Of a stretch of 64,000 nucleotides of DNA, positions 49,109 through 59,810 are shown one piece after another. The translations under genes were made by a program, and so were the position numbers. Position 1 is the stretch's first letter. Each line of letters starts with the position of its first letter. This stretch comes from Hemerocallis citrina (lineage: Eukaryota; Streptophyta; Magnoliopsida; Asparagales; Asphodelaceae), in contig CM030358.1 in NCBI GenBank assembly GCA_017893485.1, positions 253,745,228 through 253,809,227 on the forward strand, in the 5' to 3' direction. Below the pieces are notes generated by a model. That model was not told where the DNA came from. It made no database searches and saw only the letters and a program-made list of their open reading frames with translations.

Positions 49109-52100
49109 TGTAACATCCCAAATTCCAAATAAGTCTGAATTCGAAGTTCCACAAGATCTTTACACTTCGCTTCGTACAATTTTACAAGGAAATTAAAATT
49201 TACACAACAATGATTACATCAACGCAGCGGAATTATAAACTACAACATGATACATGAATTAAATAACAACTTAAACATTTCTTTAAGCATCATTCATTCT
49301 TTAATCTTGTCATCCACTTTATCCTCCATAGAAACTGTGGGCACGTCAGTTGCATACAACTGATGCTAGGATATAATACATCAATTTCTCTTACTTGGAA
49401 AGCACACCCTTGTCATAAACAAAGCTAAGAGGGACTATCTTATTAATATCGTGTGTGAATGTGCACTTAGTCCTTAATGCAGTTATTTATATTTAATGAC
49501 ACTAATGCGCACTTGTTCGGATTCTGTGCATCCCATACTATATAGGTCCGAGGGCAAGCCCTTAACGCTTCATCTTGTAGGGTTGAATCCCTCGTCATGA
49601 GTTTAACTACTACGGTAACTACGGTAAGTATCCTTGGTGTTCTATGAGTTACGAGCCCATGTCCAGACATCCTGTAGAGAATCCCACGTCATGACATGAT
49701 GCATTATGCAAACTAACTATGGATAATTCACCTCCGCCATGGAACGATGGCACTACATAGTCACCAAGCACCCCACAAGCGTTGCCACGGTCTCGATATC
49801 CTGGAGAAGTATCCATGCCCTGACATGACGCATCATGTGGACATCCTGTGAAGACTCTCACATCGTAGATCCGAGGCCCTCATACTCGTGATTTTCTCTT
49901 ACTTTCATCACATCTTCACTATGTGCCTAATCCTTAGGTAATTGAATCATGAATAAAGTTAACACTCTAGAATTAGTGTTACCTCTACAACGGTCTTAAG
50001 CAACAATTGTTAATCACGACCAAATCTTGGTTTTTATTATCACATTTCTCTTTCAGATTTTATTCATGCCGATGTAAGGACTTAGCTAAAACTCTAGTTT
50101 CAATTCTCTTTTCATGTTCATCAAAATAAGTGTTTATACTCACAAAATTTCTACATTTCATCATGATCTCTTGTATTTCATTTTCCATGCACAACACATA
50201 ATTTAAACAACAATTTCATATTTTATGTTACTCAATTTTCCCATGTCAAAAAATCTCATTTTTAATCTCTACACCAAAATTCTTTACATTCAAAAATATT
50301 CGTTTTCTTTAATTGATCAAAATTACATTCTAAGAAATTTTATCAATTTCTTCTTCTCAAAATTGCGTCTAATTCCCATTATAATAAGTCAAATATTGTA
50401 GAAATAATTTTCATGAAGTCTAGGTATTTTTTTAAGAATTCTAATATTTTTTTCTCAATTTTTATACACTTAAAATTACTCAAAAGAATCAAAATAATAA
50501 AAAAAATTCAAATTTTACAAAAACAGTGGCCAAAGGCCGGATCCGAACCCAGGTCAAACCCCCCGCTCATGAACAGTAACCAACCCAAATCGCACCAGTC
50601 GACCAGAAGGGTTAGAGTGGCTAACCGATATAGAATAGACTTGAGGTATATTTAAAGTCTGGTTTTCCAGTTTTGAAGAAAAATCAAATTTTCAGAAAAA
50701 CAGAGTCTCCTTAGGGACTCGAACCCAAGATTGTAGCTCCGCTCATGAACATTAACAGACCCAAAGCGCACCCTTTGCCTAGAAAGGCGAGAGTGACTAA
50801 CCGATATAGGGAGATATTAAAATATTTTTGTATTAGACTGTACTATATTTAGTTCTTCTTTTAATCATCTCGATTTTTCTCAATTAATTTGTACTTATAA
50901 AAATCTATATCTTCTCCAGAATATATTTCTTTAAAAAACAATAACTTATATTTTCTTAGATTGTCAAAATCTCATTTTCAAACTCATAATAGACTTTTTC
51001 TCTTTGGTTCTTTGAAAAATTGATATATTAATACATTTCGACATAGAAAAATTCCCTTTTAGATGAATCCTTTTATCAACTTATCCCTCATTTATTTACA
51101 AAGTGTTTACACAATTTCTCTTCTTTCTTTAATAAAAATCAAGGCCCTTAATTTAATTTTATCTTTACAAAATTAATCCTTTTCTTGTGTTTCAAAGAGA
51201 CAACATGGATGATAATCTAGCGAATATAAAAAATTACTCCTATAATGCAAATAAAACTCACTTTTTACAACTACTCAATTAACTTCACAGTCCATGGATA
51301 TTATCTTACATCCTAAAATTCATTCATAAGTACAATTCTTCATATATTGCATTCTACAATTCATTCATAAGCGCAAACTTTCATATAATCATGATTTATC
51401 AATTCATATGTATTCTAGCATGCAAATATACTATCAAGCATCATAATAAATCTTAATTAACACCTTCTAATTCATTTTACTAATTTTCATGTAGATAAAT
51501 TAGAGTTTCCTCTCTTTCTTACTAATCTCTTCAAGCGAATATAAGGCAATTTTTCTATTTGTTTCTACCATTTTCACAAATCAAAATCCTAGCATGGCAT
51601 CTATATTAGAAGTTTGAGAAATCACCCACCTTATTGAAGAACAAAAGAAAACTCCTAAGAAACTCCTTAAACGCACGAATGGTTCCCTTCTCCTCCCAAT
51701 TTGTGCCACAAAACTCGAGCCTTCTCCTCCTTGCTAGTGTGAACCCGAGGCCTCCCCTCTTGAAGCTTGGTCGGTCTCCAATGTTGCAAGAGCACACAAA
51801 CACACACACACTCAATCTTTTACTCACACTAGTCTTTCTTTTCCTCACAATTGTTTCTTTTTCTTTTCTCTTCTCTTGAAAATATTTCTAATGCAAGTAA
51901 GGAAGAAGACAAGGGAGGGGTATTTATACACAACTCAAGCTCAAATGGAGGTTGAGATGAGTTTAGATGAAGGGCTAGGATACATTTGGGAGTTAGAAAA
52001 ACTACCCATGATCACATAATCACTCTTCCACTCTCTCCATCACTCCCACATCCAAGACCAAGGTCGACCACCCCCTTTTCATCAATTTCCACATGCTTGT

Positions 52101-52469
52101 GCAATGCACGTGCCACATTATGCATACTACAAATTAGTTTCTACCTTTAATTGTTAAATTAATTGTTACTTGAACAAGTCTACACTATAAGTTGTATTAA
52201 TTATTAATAAAAATAACTAGTGGGCTAAATAGGTGGGCTAAAAACCATAAGCTCTCTAATTAAATTAATTAATTTATTTAAGTGGGCTAGAATTAGACTA
52301 TTATGCCTAAAGATTAATAATAGGCTTTAATTTTAAAAGAAAAGAAAATGTTTATTCATGACATAAGAATACTTTTTAAAGCTAAATACACATATTAAAT
52401 TGCACGTGTCAAACACGTAAAAATAAAAGAAAACTTTATATTGATTATTTGAAAATTCAGGATGTTACA
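49109..52469 (-). mobile_element. Solo long LTR C, inserted between antisense gene and protease
   Basis: 3,361 bp with perfect TSD GTAGC (49104-49108, 52470-52474). Plus-strand ends are TGTAACATCCC and AGGATGTTACA. It is related to C-prime in inverted orientation. A minus-strand TATA box TGTATAAATA lies at 51921-51930, about 540 bp inside. Noncoding; frames such as 51606-51879 are chance. Confidence 0.9.
50525..50815 (-). repeat. Two tRNA-like segments in LTR C
   Basis: Two related blocks, 50531-50636 and 50700-50812, each have a GAACCC/ACTCGAACCC motif (the reverse of a tRNA B box, GGGTTCGAGTCCC in the second) and end in CTAACCGATATAG. They share CCGCTCATGAACA. They read as tRNA-derived pieces in the minus orientation of the LTR, without a full cloverleaf. 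Confidence 0.45.
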
Positions 52470-52474
52470 GTAGC

Positions 52475-53165
52475 ACGCCCGTGCTGCCTGTTGGCTTCCT
52501 ACTACTTGGCCTACGCCTGCTGTCGTTGGAAATTTGATTTTCATATGAAACGCGGAGGCGACAGCGTGGAAAGTGGCTAGTCCTGGACAGCCGAATATGG
52601 CATTGTATGCGGATTTAACATCGACTATCAGGAAATCTAAAGACTCTGTCCGAGTTGCTGGTGCTTTCTCTGCTGTTACGTCAAGTGCGACAATTCCCTC
52701 GACTTGGAATGGTGCACCGGAGAAGCCATGAAGTGTATAGCAGACTGGATTGAGTCGATCTTGGGAGAGCTTTAGCGCATCAAATACGACCATAAACAGG
52801 ATGTTCACGGAACTGCCGTTATCTACGAGGATACGCCGCACCTCATGATTTTCCATGCCTAAATTAATAACCAGTGCATCGCAATGAGGCATTTTGATCC
52901 CCTCGAGATCTTTATCAGAGAAGGAGACTAAGATGCCCGAACCCTTCGGGGGTGAGGTGTTATGAACCGAATTAACCTCCCTTATAAAAGCTTTACGAGT
53001 GGAGTTAGAATCTCCCCCCATAAGTCCACCATAGATGGTTTGTAGAATGGCCATATGCTCAGAGTCTCTGGATTCAGAAAGCCTTTCAGGACGCTTATTA
53101 GTCCCCCACGGCGGAGGGTTTCGGCATTGTTGTTTCGTTGAACAAACTGAGATAGGGCTTTGCAA
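52475..53165 (-). pseudogene. Tat-lineage aspartic protease, C-terminally cut by LTR C
   Basis: Minus-strand translation contains ISFSDKDLEG-like (VSFSDKDLEGIKMPHCDALV), the active site ILVDNGSSVNILF with the DNGSS variant typical of Tat elements, VCYTLHGFSGAPFQVEG, and YNAIFGCPGLATFHAVASAF. After the family motif QAARACY the frame runs into LTR C. It would cleave the gag-pol polyprotein in an active element. The next domain (RT) is missing on the other side of LTR C. Confidence 0.85.
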
Positions 53166-54710
53166 TTATCAGTAGTATCTATGTGGCCTCTGTCAAAGGC
53201 GCACCATAGGCCCTTGTCTCTTCTCTTGCTGGATGTTGTCATTCTGGGAGGAGGATGAACTATCCCATCTTTTTCAGCTGCCATGAGAATGGCAGACACT
53301 TGCGTTTAGAGGAGTGAATTTGTCGAAGCGGGGCGTAGGAGGAGGACAGCGTTGACCTGCACCGTTTTTCTGAAACTTTTTGGGCGTTTTCTCACTTGAG
53401 TTCTTCCGTTTGTTCCCGGAAAGTGGCTCTCTTTTAACTTGAGGGTTGAGAGCTTCCTCGACTCTGATGTACCTTTCACTCCTTTCTAGGAGCTCAGTGA
53501 AATCTCGAGGTGGCCTCTTGACGAGGGATGCTTTCAGCTCTTCATGCATGACGTTGTGGCGGAAGGCTGCAGCCACCACTGAGGAGTCCAAGGAGGAAAT
53601 TGATCTCGCTTTCACTGTGAATCGCTTGACGAAGTCCTTTAGCAGTTCACCATCTTTTTGCTTCAGTTCTAGTAGGGAGACACTGGTCATTTCAGCTCTC
53701 TGACTAGTAACGAAGTGTGCAATGAAGAGTTCTTCGAGCTGATCGAAGGAAAATATGGATTCGGGTTTCATATGTGAATACCATTCCCTTTCTGATCCTT
53801 TCAATGTTGCGAGAAATGTCCGACACATGAGTGCATCGGTGGTGTTATAGACCATCATGAGTGTTTTAAAGCTCTCTATATGGTTTGTCGGGTCTGATTC
53901 CCCATTGTAAGATTCGAATTGAGGAGACTTGAAGCCCCTTGGGATAGGTGCATCGAGGATAGCTCTGCTGAAGGAGGTCGGCTAGGGCGGAAGGCCCTGT
54001 TGGAGTGGCTTTTCTCACTCTTCATCTGTTCTAGACATTTCTCTACTTCCTGGATTCGGCGAAGGACTTGATCGTCCTTCTTTAGAGATTCGGTTGAGTC
54101 GGTGGATCCTTCTTTTAGGGGGAGGCCCAGATCTTGACTCCCTTGGAGAGCATGGAGGATGTCAAGTTTGAATTTATCCAATTCAGCCCTTGTGACTGGG
54201 GCGTCTTGCCCTCTGTTCTGCACTAGAAGCCTTTGACTCTCATCCGTTGGGTTTCCCATTGTCGGTCACCCCCTGTGAGAGGATGATTGCCTTGATCTTT
54301 GTCTAGAAGGCTGAGGTCTCTGGTTTGCTTGATGTCCTGAACGGGAGGCCTCAGATCGGGTGTGCCTCTCGTTCAACCTCATTCACAGGTCGGCTTCTGA
54401 TTACTTGTTATTGATGATCTGGTGGAGATCTCTAGACCCACGTGGGCCTCGCGAAGCCATTGAATCAGTTGAGGCATTATGGACTGAGATGCGGTCGTAT
54501 TGAGGATGTTGTTCATGACGGTTTTGTCCGGAGCCCCCCCGTGCCTCTCCGTTGACAGAAGTGTGATTAGGCTCTTGGGGTGGCTGTTGAGGAGGAATTT
54601 GATCTTCCATAGGAGGAGCCTAAGGTGGTTGACGAAGAGAGTTGGTGCGACGGCTTGAGGCCGCCCCTTGTAGTTTTGGTGGCAAGGAAACAAGCTCGAC
54701 TTGTGTAGTA
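52982..54710 (-). pseudogene. Tat-lineage gag, broken
   Basis: Pieces in order are 54401-54700 (proline/glutamine-rich N-terminus), 53876-54259 (charged, coiled-coil-like), 53274-53858 (the retrotransposon gag domain: ALMCRTFLATLKGSEREWY, FVKRFTVKARSISSLDSSV, ERYIRVEEAL) and 52982-53299 (zinc-finger-like LWCAFDRGHIDTTDNCKAL). This order and the gag wording fit Tat/Retand elements. Frames change between pieces and there are stops (for example near 53870), so no full-length gag can be made. Confidence 0.85.
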
Positions 54711-54714
54711 TTTC

Positions 54715-54730
54715 CCACAGATGGTGCCAA
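54715..54730 (-). other. Candidate primer-binding site of the Tat element
   Basis: The minus strand reads TTGGCACCATCTGTGG two bases after the LTR end. The matching tRNA would end in TGGTGCCA; I do not assign it. Confidence 0.6.
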
Positions 54731-54732
54731 TC

Positions 54733-54838
54733 TATTGCTGCTTATTTCTGTGTGAGAGCAAACAGATAGTGAGTTAATAAATGATGGAAACTACTAAAAC
54801 TCAAACCTGTGTCCTCGGTTAGAGCTCCTAAGAATGAA
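54733..54838 (-). repeat. Truncated 5' LTR of the Tat element
   Basis: It matches 28494-28608 of the 3' LTR (CAGATAGTGAGTTAATAAAT, GAGCTCCTAAGAATGAA) apart from a small gap, then similarity stops abruptly at 54838. About 0.5 kb of LTR and the outer TSD are lost. Confidence 0.85.
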
Positions 54839-56915
54839 ACTCAGATTTCACTTACAATCCACTTGAACAATTTACAGATCATACTATTCTCACTTATACA
54901 AACCCACAACAAATTGCCAACCCTACTTATTCTTCTACTTCAGCTTCTCCCCCACCTATTGTTCTTTTTCTTCTTCTACTCTCTTATGTTGTTGCTGCTT
55001 TTGCCCCTTCTACTTCATCTTCTGCAGCTGCTCCTTATATGCTGAAGTTGAAAAGAACATAACAGAGATTAGGAATATCTTCTATTTGTTGTTGCATTAT
55101 TTCAAACTATTAACATCACCAAATTTTTGAATCTCATTCCAAATAATCAAGCTTAAGTTCATCAAAAGCAAATGCTGTAAAAGGAAAAGCAAAAGTGGGT
55201 AAAAAGGAAAAGCAACTGTAGCCAAATAATCTCAATTAAGTTAAGCAAAATTGTCAAATATTCAAGCTCAGGTTCAGTAAATGCTAAAGTGCAGTGAAAG
55301 AAAATGCAACAAAAGCCTCAGTACATGAACTTTAGGTGCATACACCCTCTGTTCAGTTCTTATATACAACATCAAACTCAATATATACACCATATCAAAA
55401 TTGATCACATTTGAATCACCTAAAGTGTTGTCATCGCCTTTGAAGAACAACACATTAATTAACAAGTAACCCACAACCCCAATTCCCTCACTATTCCAAC
55501 TTAACACAACATAAAAAAAAATCCATTTTCCTTCACAGATTACACATACACCACAAACAATGCCTACTTAATAAAAACTCATTAACATTTCAAATATTTT
55601 AGCAAAACTCATGAAATACAAACCCATTAACATTTGAATTCTTAGTAGAAGAGGAAGGGGAAGAGGAGTGAGAGAGCCATCTAAGACTAGGGCATCCACA
55701 TCCACAATTGTTGGTAAGGGATGTCGGGGCTGGTACTTGATGACGGCGGGTGTGGGAAGATTTTAGAAAGAGGAAGAAGAGAGGAGAGGAGGATAGAAGA
55801 GGATCGGTGGTTTAGAAGAAGGAGAGGGTATTTTCATAATTTCACATGCATCTTAACGGGTTTAAGCCTGTTAAGAGGTATATTCTTGGAATATTCCACT
55901 AACTTAACGGAGAAGTGGACGGCGGGGGCCTTTAGGTCCAATTGTACAAATCTGGGTACGATTGGATAATTTTTTTCACTTTAAGTGTGTGTAGGAAATT
56001 AATACAAACTTTGGGTGCCTTTTAGGTCTTAAACCTAATTAAAAAGGTTACAATAAAATGGGTTATTTCAAAGGTTGCACATTATTACAGTGGAATAGGA
56101 TGAAAACCTCAAGCAAGAATATGCAATTTATGGAAGATCGAAGAAATTGAAGGGAGTGATTTGACGTTGAGGTGTGAAAGTGAATAATAAGTACAAATCA
56201 GACCCACTATTAAGTAGTTGTTGGCCATTCACCAAATTTGGCAATGTTGTAAATTTTGTATAGGTAGACAATGTTGAACTACTGGGGCAAATAGAACACC
56301 CACTATTATTTTATAAAGTAGTGCTCGGTACACAAGATTTTTATATAAGTTTTACTCGACAAAGTGATGTAACACAATCTTTACCGTATAAAAAGAATCT
56401 TTAATTATACATAAGGGGGTTGAAGATAATATACATGGGGATAGAGATTGGGTCACATCACCTTTGAAGTAAAACTTGTGCTAAAACATTGTGCACAGAT
56501 CATTTTCTATTCTTTTTATTTTATTTTATCTTATTTTATTTATTTTATTTTTTTGGAAGGTTTTATAGAAATAGTGGTCCACGAATCGTGAAGAAATCTC
56601 TGTCTTTATGAAAGAAAAAAATAGATTATTAATTAATCAATAATTATAATTGTCACTCTTTGTTATTGAGGGGATCGAGCACCCACTGTGAATCTTAGAA
56701 TCAATACAGTAAACTTATTAAAATATAATGCGGCAAAATTATTAAAGCAATATATAATGATATTAAATTCCTATATATGTGGTGTAACATTTTCCCTTTG
56801 TTTATGTGGAACCAAACTTTGGTATTTGGGAGAAAGGATACAATATCCATATCTAGGGAATTGTCTACCATGGTCCCAAAGCAACCAGCTAGTAGATTCA
56901 GCATGTCACTCACAC
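54839..56915. other. Host-like DNA without a recognised gene
   Basis: AT-rich, with a purine-rich patch at 55640-55830. No open frame shows a known motif. A minus-strand stretch at 56777-56928 (LAGCFGTMVDNSLDMDIVSF) has no stops but is too short to judge. Confidence 0.5.
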
Positions 56916-56918
56916 TAA

Positions 56919-57481
56919 GAGCATCCACATTCTTTTACTATATTTGTCAATTTCTCTTTTTTTTGAAAAATGAGGCTCTGCAGTCGTTTGCTATTTTGCC
57001 ATAAAATGACAAAATTGCTACAGTTCCTTCTCATAAATGAGAAACGAAATTACGATTCTCAAATTATAAGAGACGGAACATATTGTTCCGTTCATTTTTT
57101 TTAATTGGATCAGACGGAACATGTACCGTCTGAACCACAAAAAAAATGAAAAAATAAAAAAATAAAAAAAATAATCAAACGAGACATGTCCCGTTTCAAG
57201 CACTTTGGGCTTGGACGGGACAACATGTCCCATCCCACCCCACTTTTAGATTAGGTTAGTGTATAATTTTAAGTAGGTTTAAATATATTTTATTATTTAA
57301 TTTATTTAATTAACCTATTTTAATATATAATTATTAATTAATTAACTTTAAAAAAAACAGACGAAACAACATGTACCGTCACTATTTAAATTTTAGCAAA
57401 TCACCGTTGCAAAAGAAATTCTCATTTGCTATTTTCATTTGTCATTTTGTCATATTTTGTAGCAAATTATTGTGGATGCTC
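56919..57481. mobile_element. Tourist-like (PIF/Harbinger) MITE
   Basis: 563 bp with TSD TAA (56916-56918, 57482-57484) and inverted ends GAGCATCCACATT / AATTATTGTGGATGCTC. The interior repeats a palindrome-like word, GACGGAACATGTACCGTC, in several variants (57070-57390). No transposase is present. Confidence 0.85.
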
Positions 57482-57490
57482 TAAAGGATA

Positions 57491-58389
57491 GAATTTTTTA
57501 CCAAACTATCCCACTTTTTGTAAGTAGGTACGAAACTATCCCTGTTTGAAAATTTAATACTAAAACATCCCTGTCGCTAACTGAGTTAGCCCGCCTAGTA
57601 ATTTTCTTCACGCTAACTCAGTTAGCGTGCTGCAGGGGATACAACTTTTTTCCTCTAGTTTGAGTGTGCGAAAAAACTCACCCAATATAGACACGCTAAC
57701 TCCGTTAGCGTACGTGTTTAAACCACTCGCGCTAACGGGGTTAGCGTTCGTAGATAGGATAGTATGAGGCACTACCTCAAAGAGGGGTGTGGGTAAAAAA
57801 TCACTAAGTATAGACACGTTAACTCAGTTAACGAGCCTATTATTACCAAGGCCGTTAACTAAGTTAATGACTGTGAGGATTTCAAGTTTCCAGAAAATTG
57901 AAACTTTCTGAAAATTGGAGATACTCACACACGTTAACTCAGTTAACATGCCTATTCTTACCAAGGCCGTTAATTGAGTTAACGACCGTGAAGATTTTAT
58001 GTTTTCAGAAAGTTAAAACTTTCTGTAAATTGGAGATACTCACACACGTTAACTCAGTTAACATGCCTTGTTAAACAAGGCATGTTAACTGAGTTAACGT
58101 GTATGCCTATCTTCACAAACAGACTAATAATCGACACACGCTAACCCAGTTAACGGCCTTAGTATAAAGAGGCGCGCTAACGGGGTTAGCGTGTCTATAT
58201 TGGGTGAGTTTTTTGCCACACCCAAACAAGAGAAAAAAATTGTATCCCCTACAGTACGCTAACTGAATTAGAGCGAAATTACTAGGCGCGCTAACTCAGT
58301 TAGCAGCAGGAATGTTTTGGTAATAAATTTTTAAACAGGGATAGTTTCGTACAAACTTACAAAAAGTGGGATAGTTTGGTAAAAAATTC
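57491..58389. mobile_element. Foldback/Mutator-like element FB2 with CGCTAACTCAGTTAGCG palindromes
   Basis: 899 bp with a perfect 9-bp TSD TAAAGGATA (57482-57490, 58390-58398) and ends GAATTTTTTACC / GGTAAAAAATTC. The arms are inverted over hundreds of bases. About 14 copies of a 17-bp palindrome are spread along it, in two flavours: CGCTAACTCAGTTAGCG toward the ends and CGTTAACTCAGTTAACG toward the middle. The middle also holds a direct repeat of about 113 bp (57880-58080). The 9-bp TSD and long TIRs suggest a nonautonomous Mutator-like element. It inserted directly against the right end of the Tourist MITE. Confidence 0.85.
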
Positions 58390-58967
58390 TAAAGGATACA
58401 AGTTTCGGATCCCAAAGCATTGTAGTGTTTCCCATTTCCGTTGTACTCCATATTCTTGGTTGAAGCAAGTCAGTTCGTACCATCAAGTGCAGTTTGCATT
58501 AATGGTTAGTTGATTCTCGACAAAATATATATTAAATTAATTTATTATCTAATTGAATTAATTATCATCGATTTTGCTATCCAGCTCATTCTTCTCCCTC
58601 TCTTCAATATCTCACTAATTTCTGCTCTCTTTTCTTTCTACAGTTCAGCCATAAAGGAGCAATTTGTTACCAATTACCATTAGCCCACTCAAAGCTTGAA
58701 CTCAAAAATACGTTTTGGGTTCAGGTCGGGTTGGGTCGGGCCCTTTTTTGAAAAATTTGTAGGGTTTTTTGTGTATGGGTCCGGATCCGGGTCCAGGTCC
58801 AAAATGGATCATTTTGTGCCAACTCAGATCCGACCAGAAAATATCAACAGATTCTATTTTAGAACAAAAACCCTACCCATAATAAATAAAGTTGAGGTTG
58901 GTTCTGATCCAATACCGCATCTAGGTCACGGATTTTTTTTCTTTTTTTTTGGTGACAGTGCTAGTGC
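58390..58967. other. Host-like DNA with a decayed GGGTCC-rich patch
   Basis: No recognised gene. 58715-58930 contains GGGTCGGG and GGGTCCGGATCC words like the hAT MITEs and is probably a remnant of another copy, into which the element at 58968 inserted. Confidence 0.5.
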
Positions 58968-59714
58968 TAAGGCTGGCAATTGACCCGAACCTGACCCGAG
59001 CCCAATCAAGTCCGACCCGTTTTTAGTAGGACTCGGGCCTATTTTTTTTCATTTTTTTCGGACCCGGGCTGAGAAAATAAGCCCGTTAAATTTTCGGGCC
59101 GGGTTCAGGTGCATATTGGTCCGACCCGAACCCGACCCGATTTATCTATATATGAGATAAATCGGCTTAATTAGCAGAAAACGGCTATCTATATACGCGT
59201 GAACCCGACCCGATTTAGCAGAAAACGACTTAATTAGCACTAGAACTAGTTAATTTGGAGTAATTACTAAGTATATTATCACCGGTTAAACCGGGTAGTG
59301 CCTCTTCAGACTCCAAGGAGTTAAGCTCAATTATTGGGGTAGTGCCTCTTCCGACTCCAAGGAGTTAAGCTCAATTAATTGAGCTTAATTCAGTTACTCT
59401 TCAGATTCCAATAATTGAGCTTAGTGCCTCTTCAGACTCCAATAATTGAGCTTAATTCAATTGGATTCAATTGCCAGCCTTATTTCACAGGAATGGGCGG
59501 CTAAGGTGGGAAAACTATGAGCTGTTGATTGCTTTAATTTGTGAGCTTAAAACCGGGCCGGATTCGGGTATTTTTTGCTTATTCGGGTTCGGGCTTGGGC
59601 CCACATTTTGGAGCCCGATGTAAATTCGGGCCGGGTTCGGGCCACAAAAAAAAATTCGGACTCGGGCTCGGGCTTATATAAATTCGGGCCTAACCCGGCC
59701 CGTTGCCACCCTTA
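58968..59714. mobile_element. hAT-type MITE with GGGTCGGG/CCCGACCC repeats
   Basis: 747 bp with perfect 8-bp TSD GCTAGTGC (58960-58967, 59715-59722) and TIR TAAGGCTGGCAA / TTGCCACCCTTA. Subterminal GACCCGA and CGGGCC words are dense. The middle (59300-59470) has direct repeats of AGTGCCTCTTC(A/C)GACTCCA. Noncoding. Confidence 0.9.
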
Positions 59715-59810
59715 GCTAGTGCTAGTAATAGAAGCCCTTATCAAAAGATGTTCCCTCGCTTCAAGATTAGATTAAATATCAATCAAGAAATGAACAACAA
59801 CAAAGACTCT

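Larger units (their letters stand above)
28494..54838 (-). mobile_element. Tat-lineage Ty3/gypsy element, nested, pol deleted
   Basis: On the minus strand the order is: truncated 5' LTR (54838-54733), PBS (54730-54715), gag, protease, a short spacer, an oppositely oriented extra gene (42077-48241), a spacer, PPT and 3' LTR (39739-28494). Gag and protease have Tat/Retand-type motifs, and an antisense extra gene between pol and 3' LTR is known for that lineage. Solo LTRs A4, D (with C-prime), E and C lie inside it, each with its own TSD. Between the protease end and the extra gene only about 0.9 kb of non-nested sequence remains and no RT, RNase H or integrase motif is found, so pol is deleted. 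Confidence 0.8.

Noticed and set aside
54809..55045. Leucine-rich membrane-like small protein
   Set aside because: A pyrimidine-rich stretch starting inside the truncated Tat LTR gives a Leu-run; no start context or homology supports it.
57567..58304. CRISPR-like array
   Set aside because: The repeats are palindromes within an inverted-arm transposon, irregularly spaced, in plant nuclear DNA.
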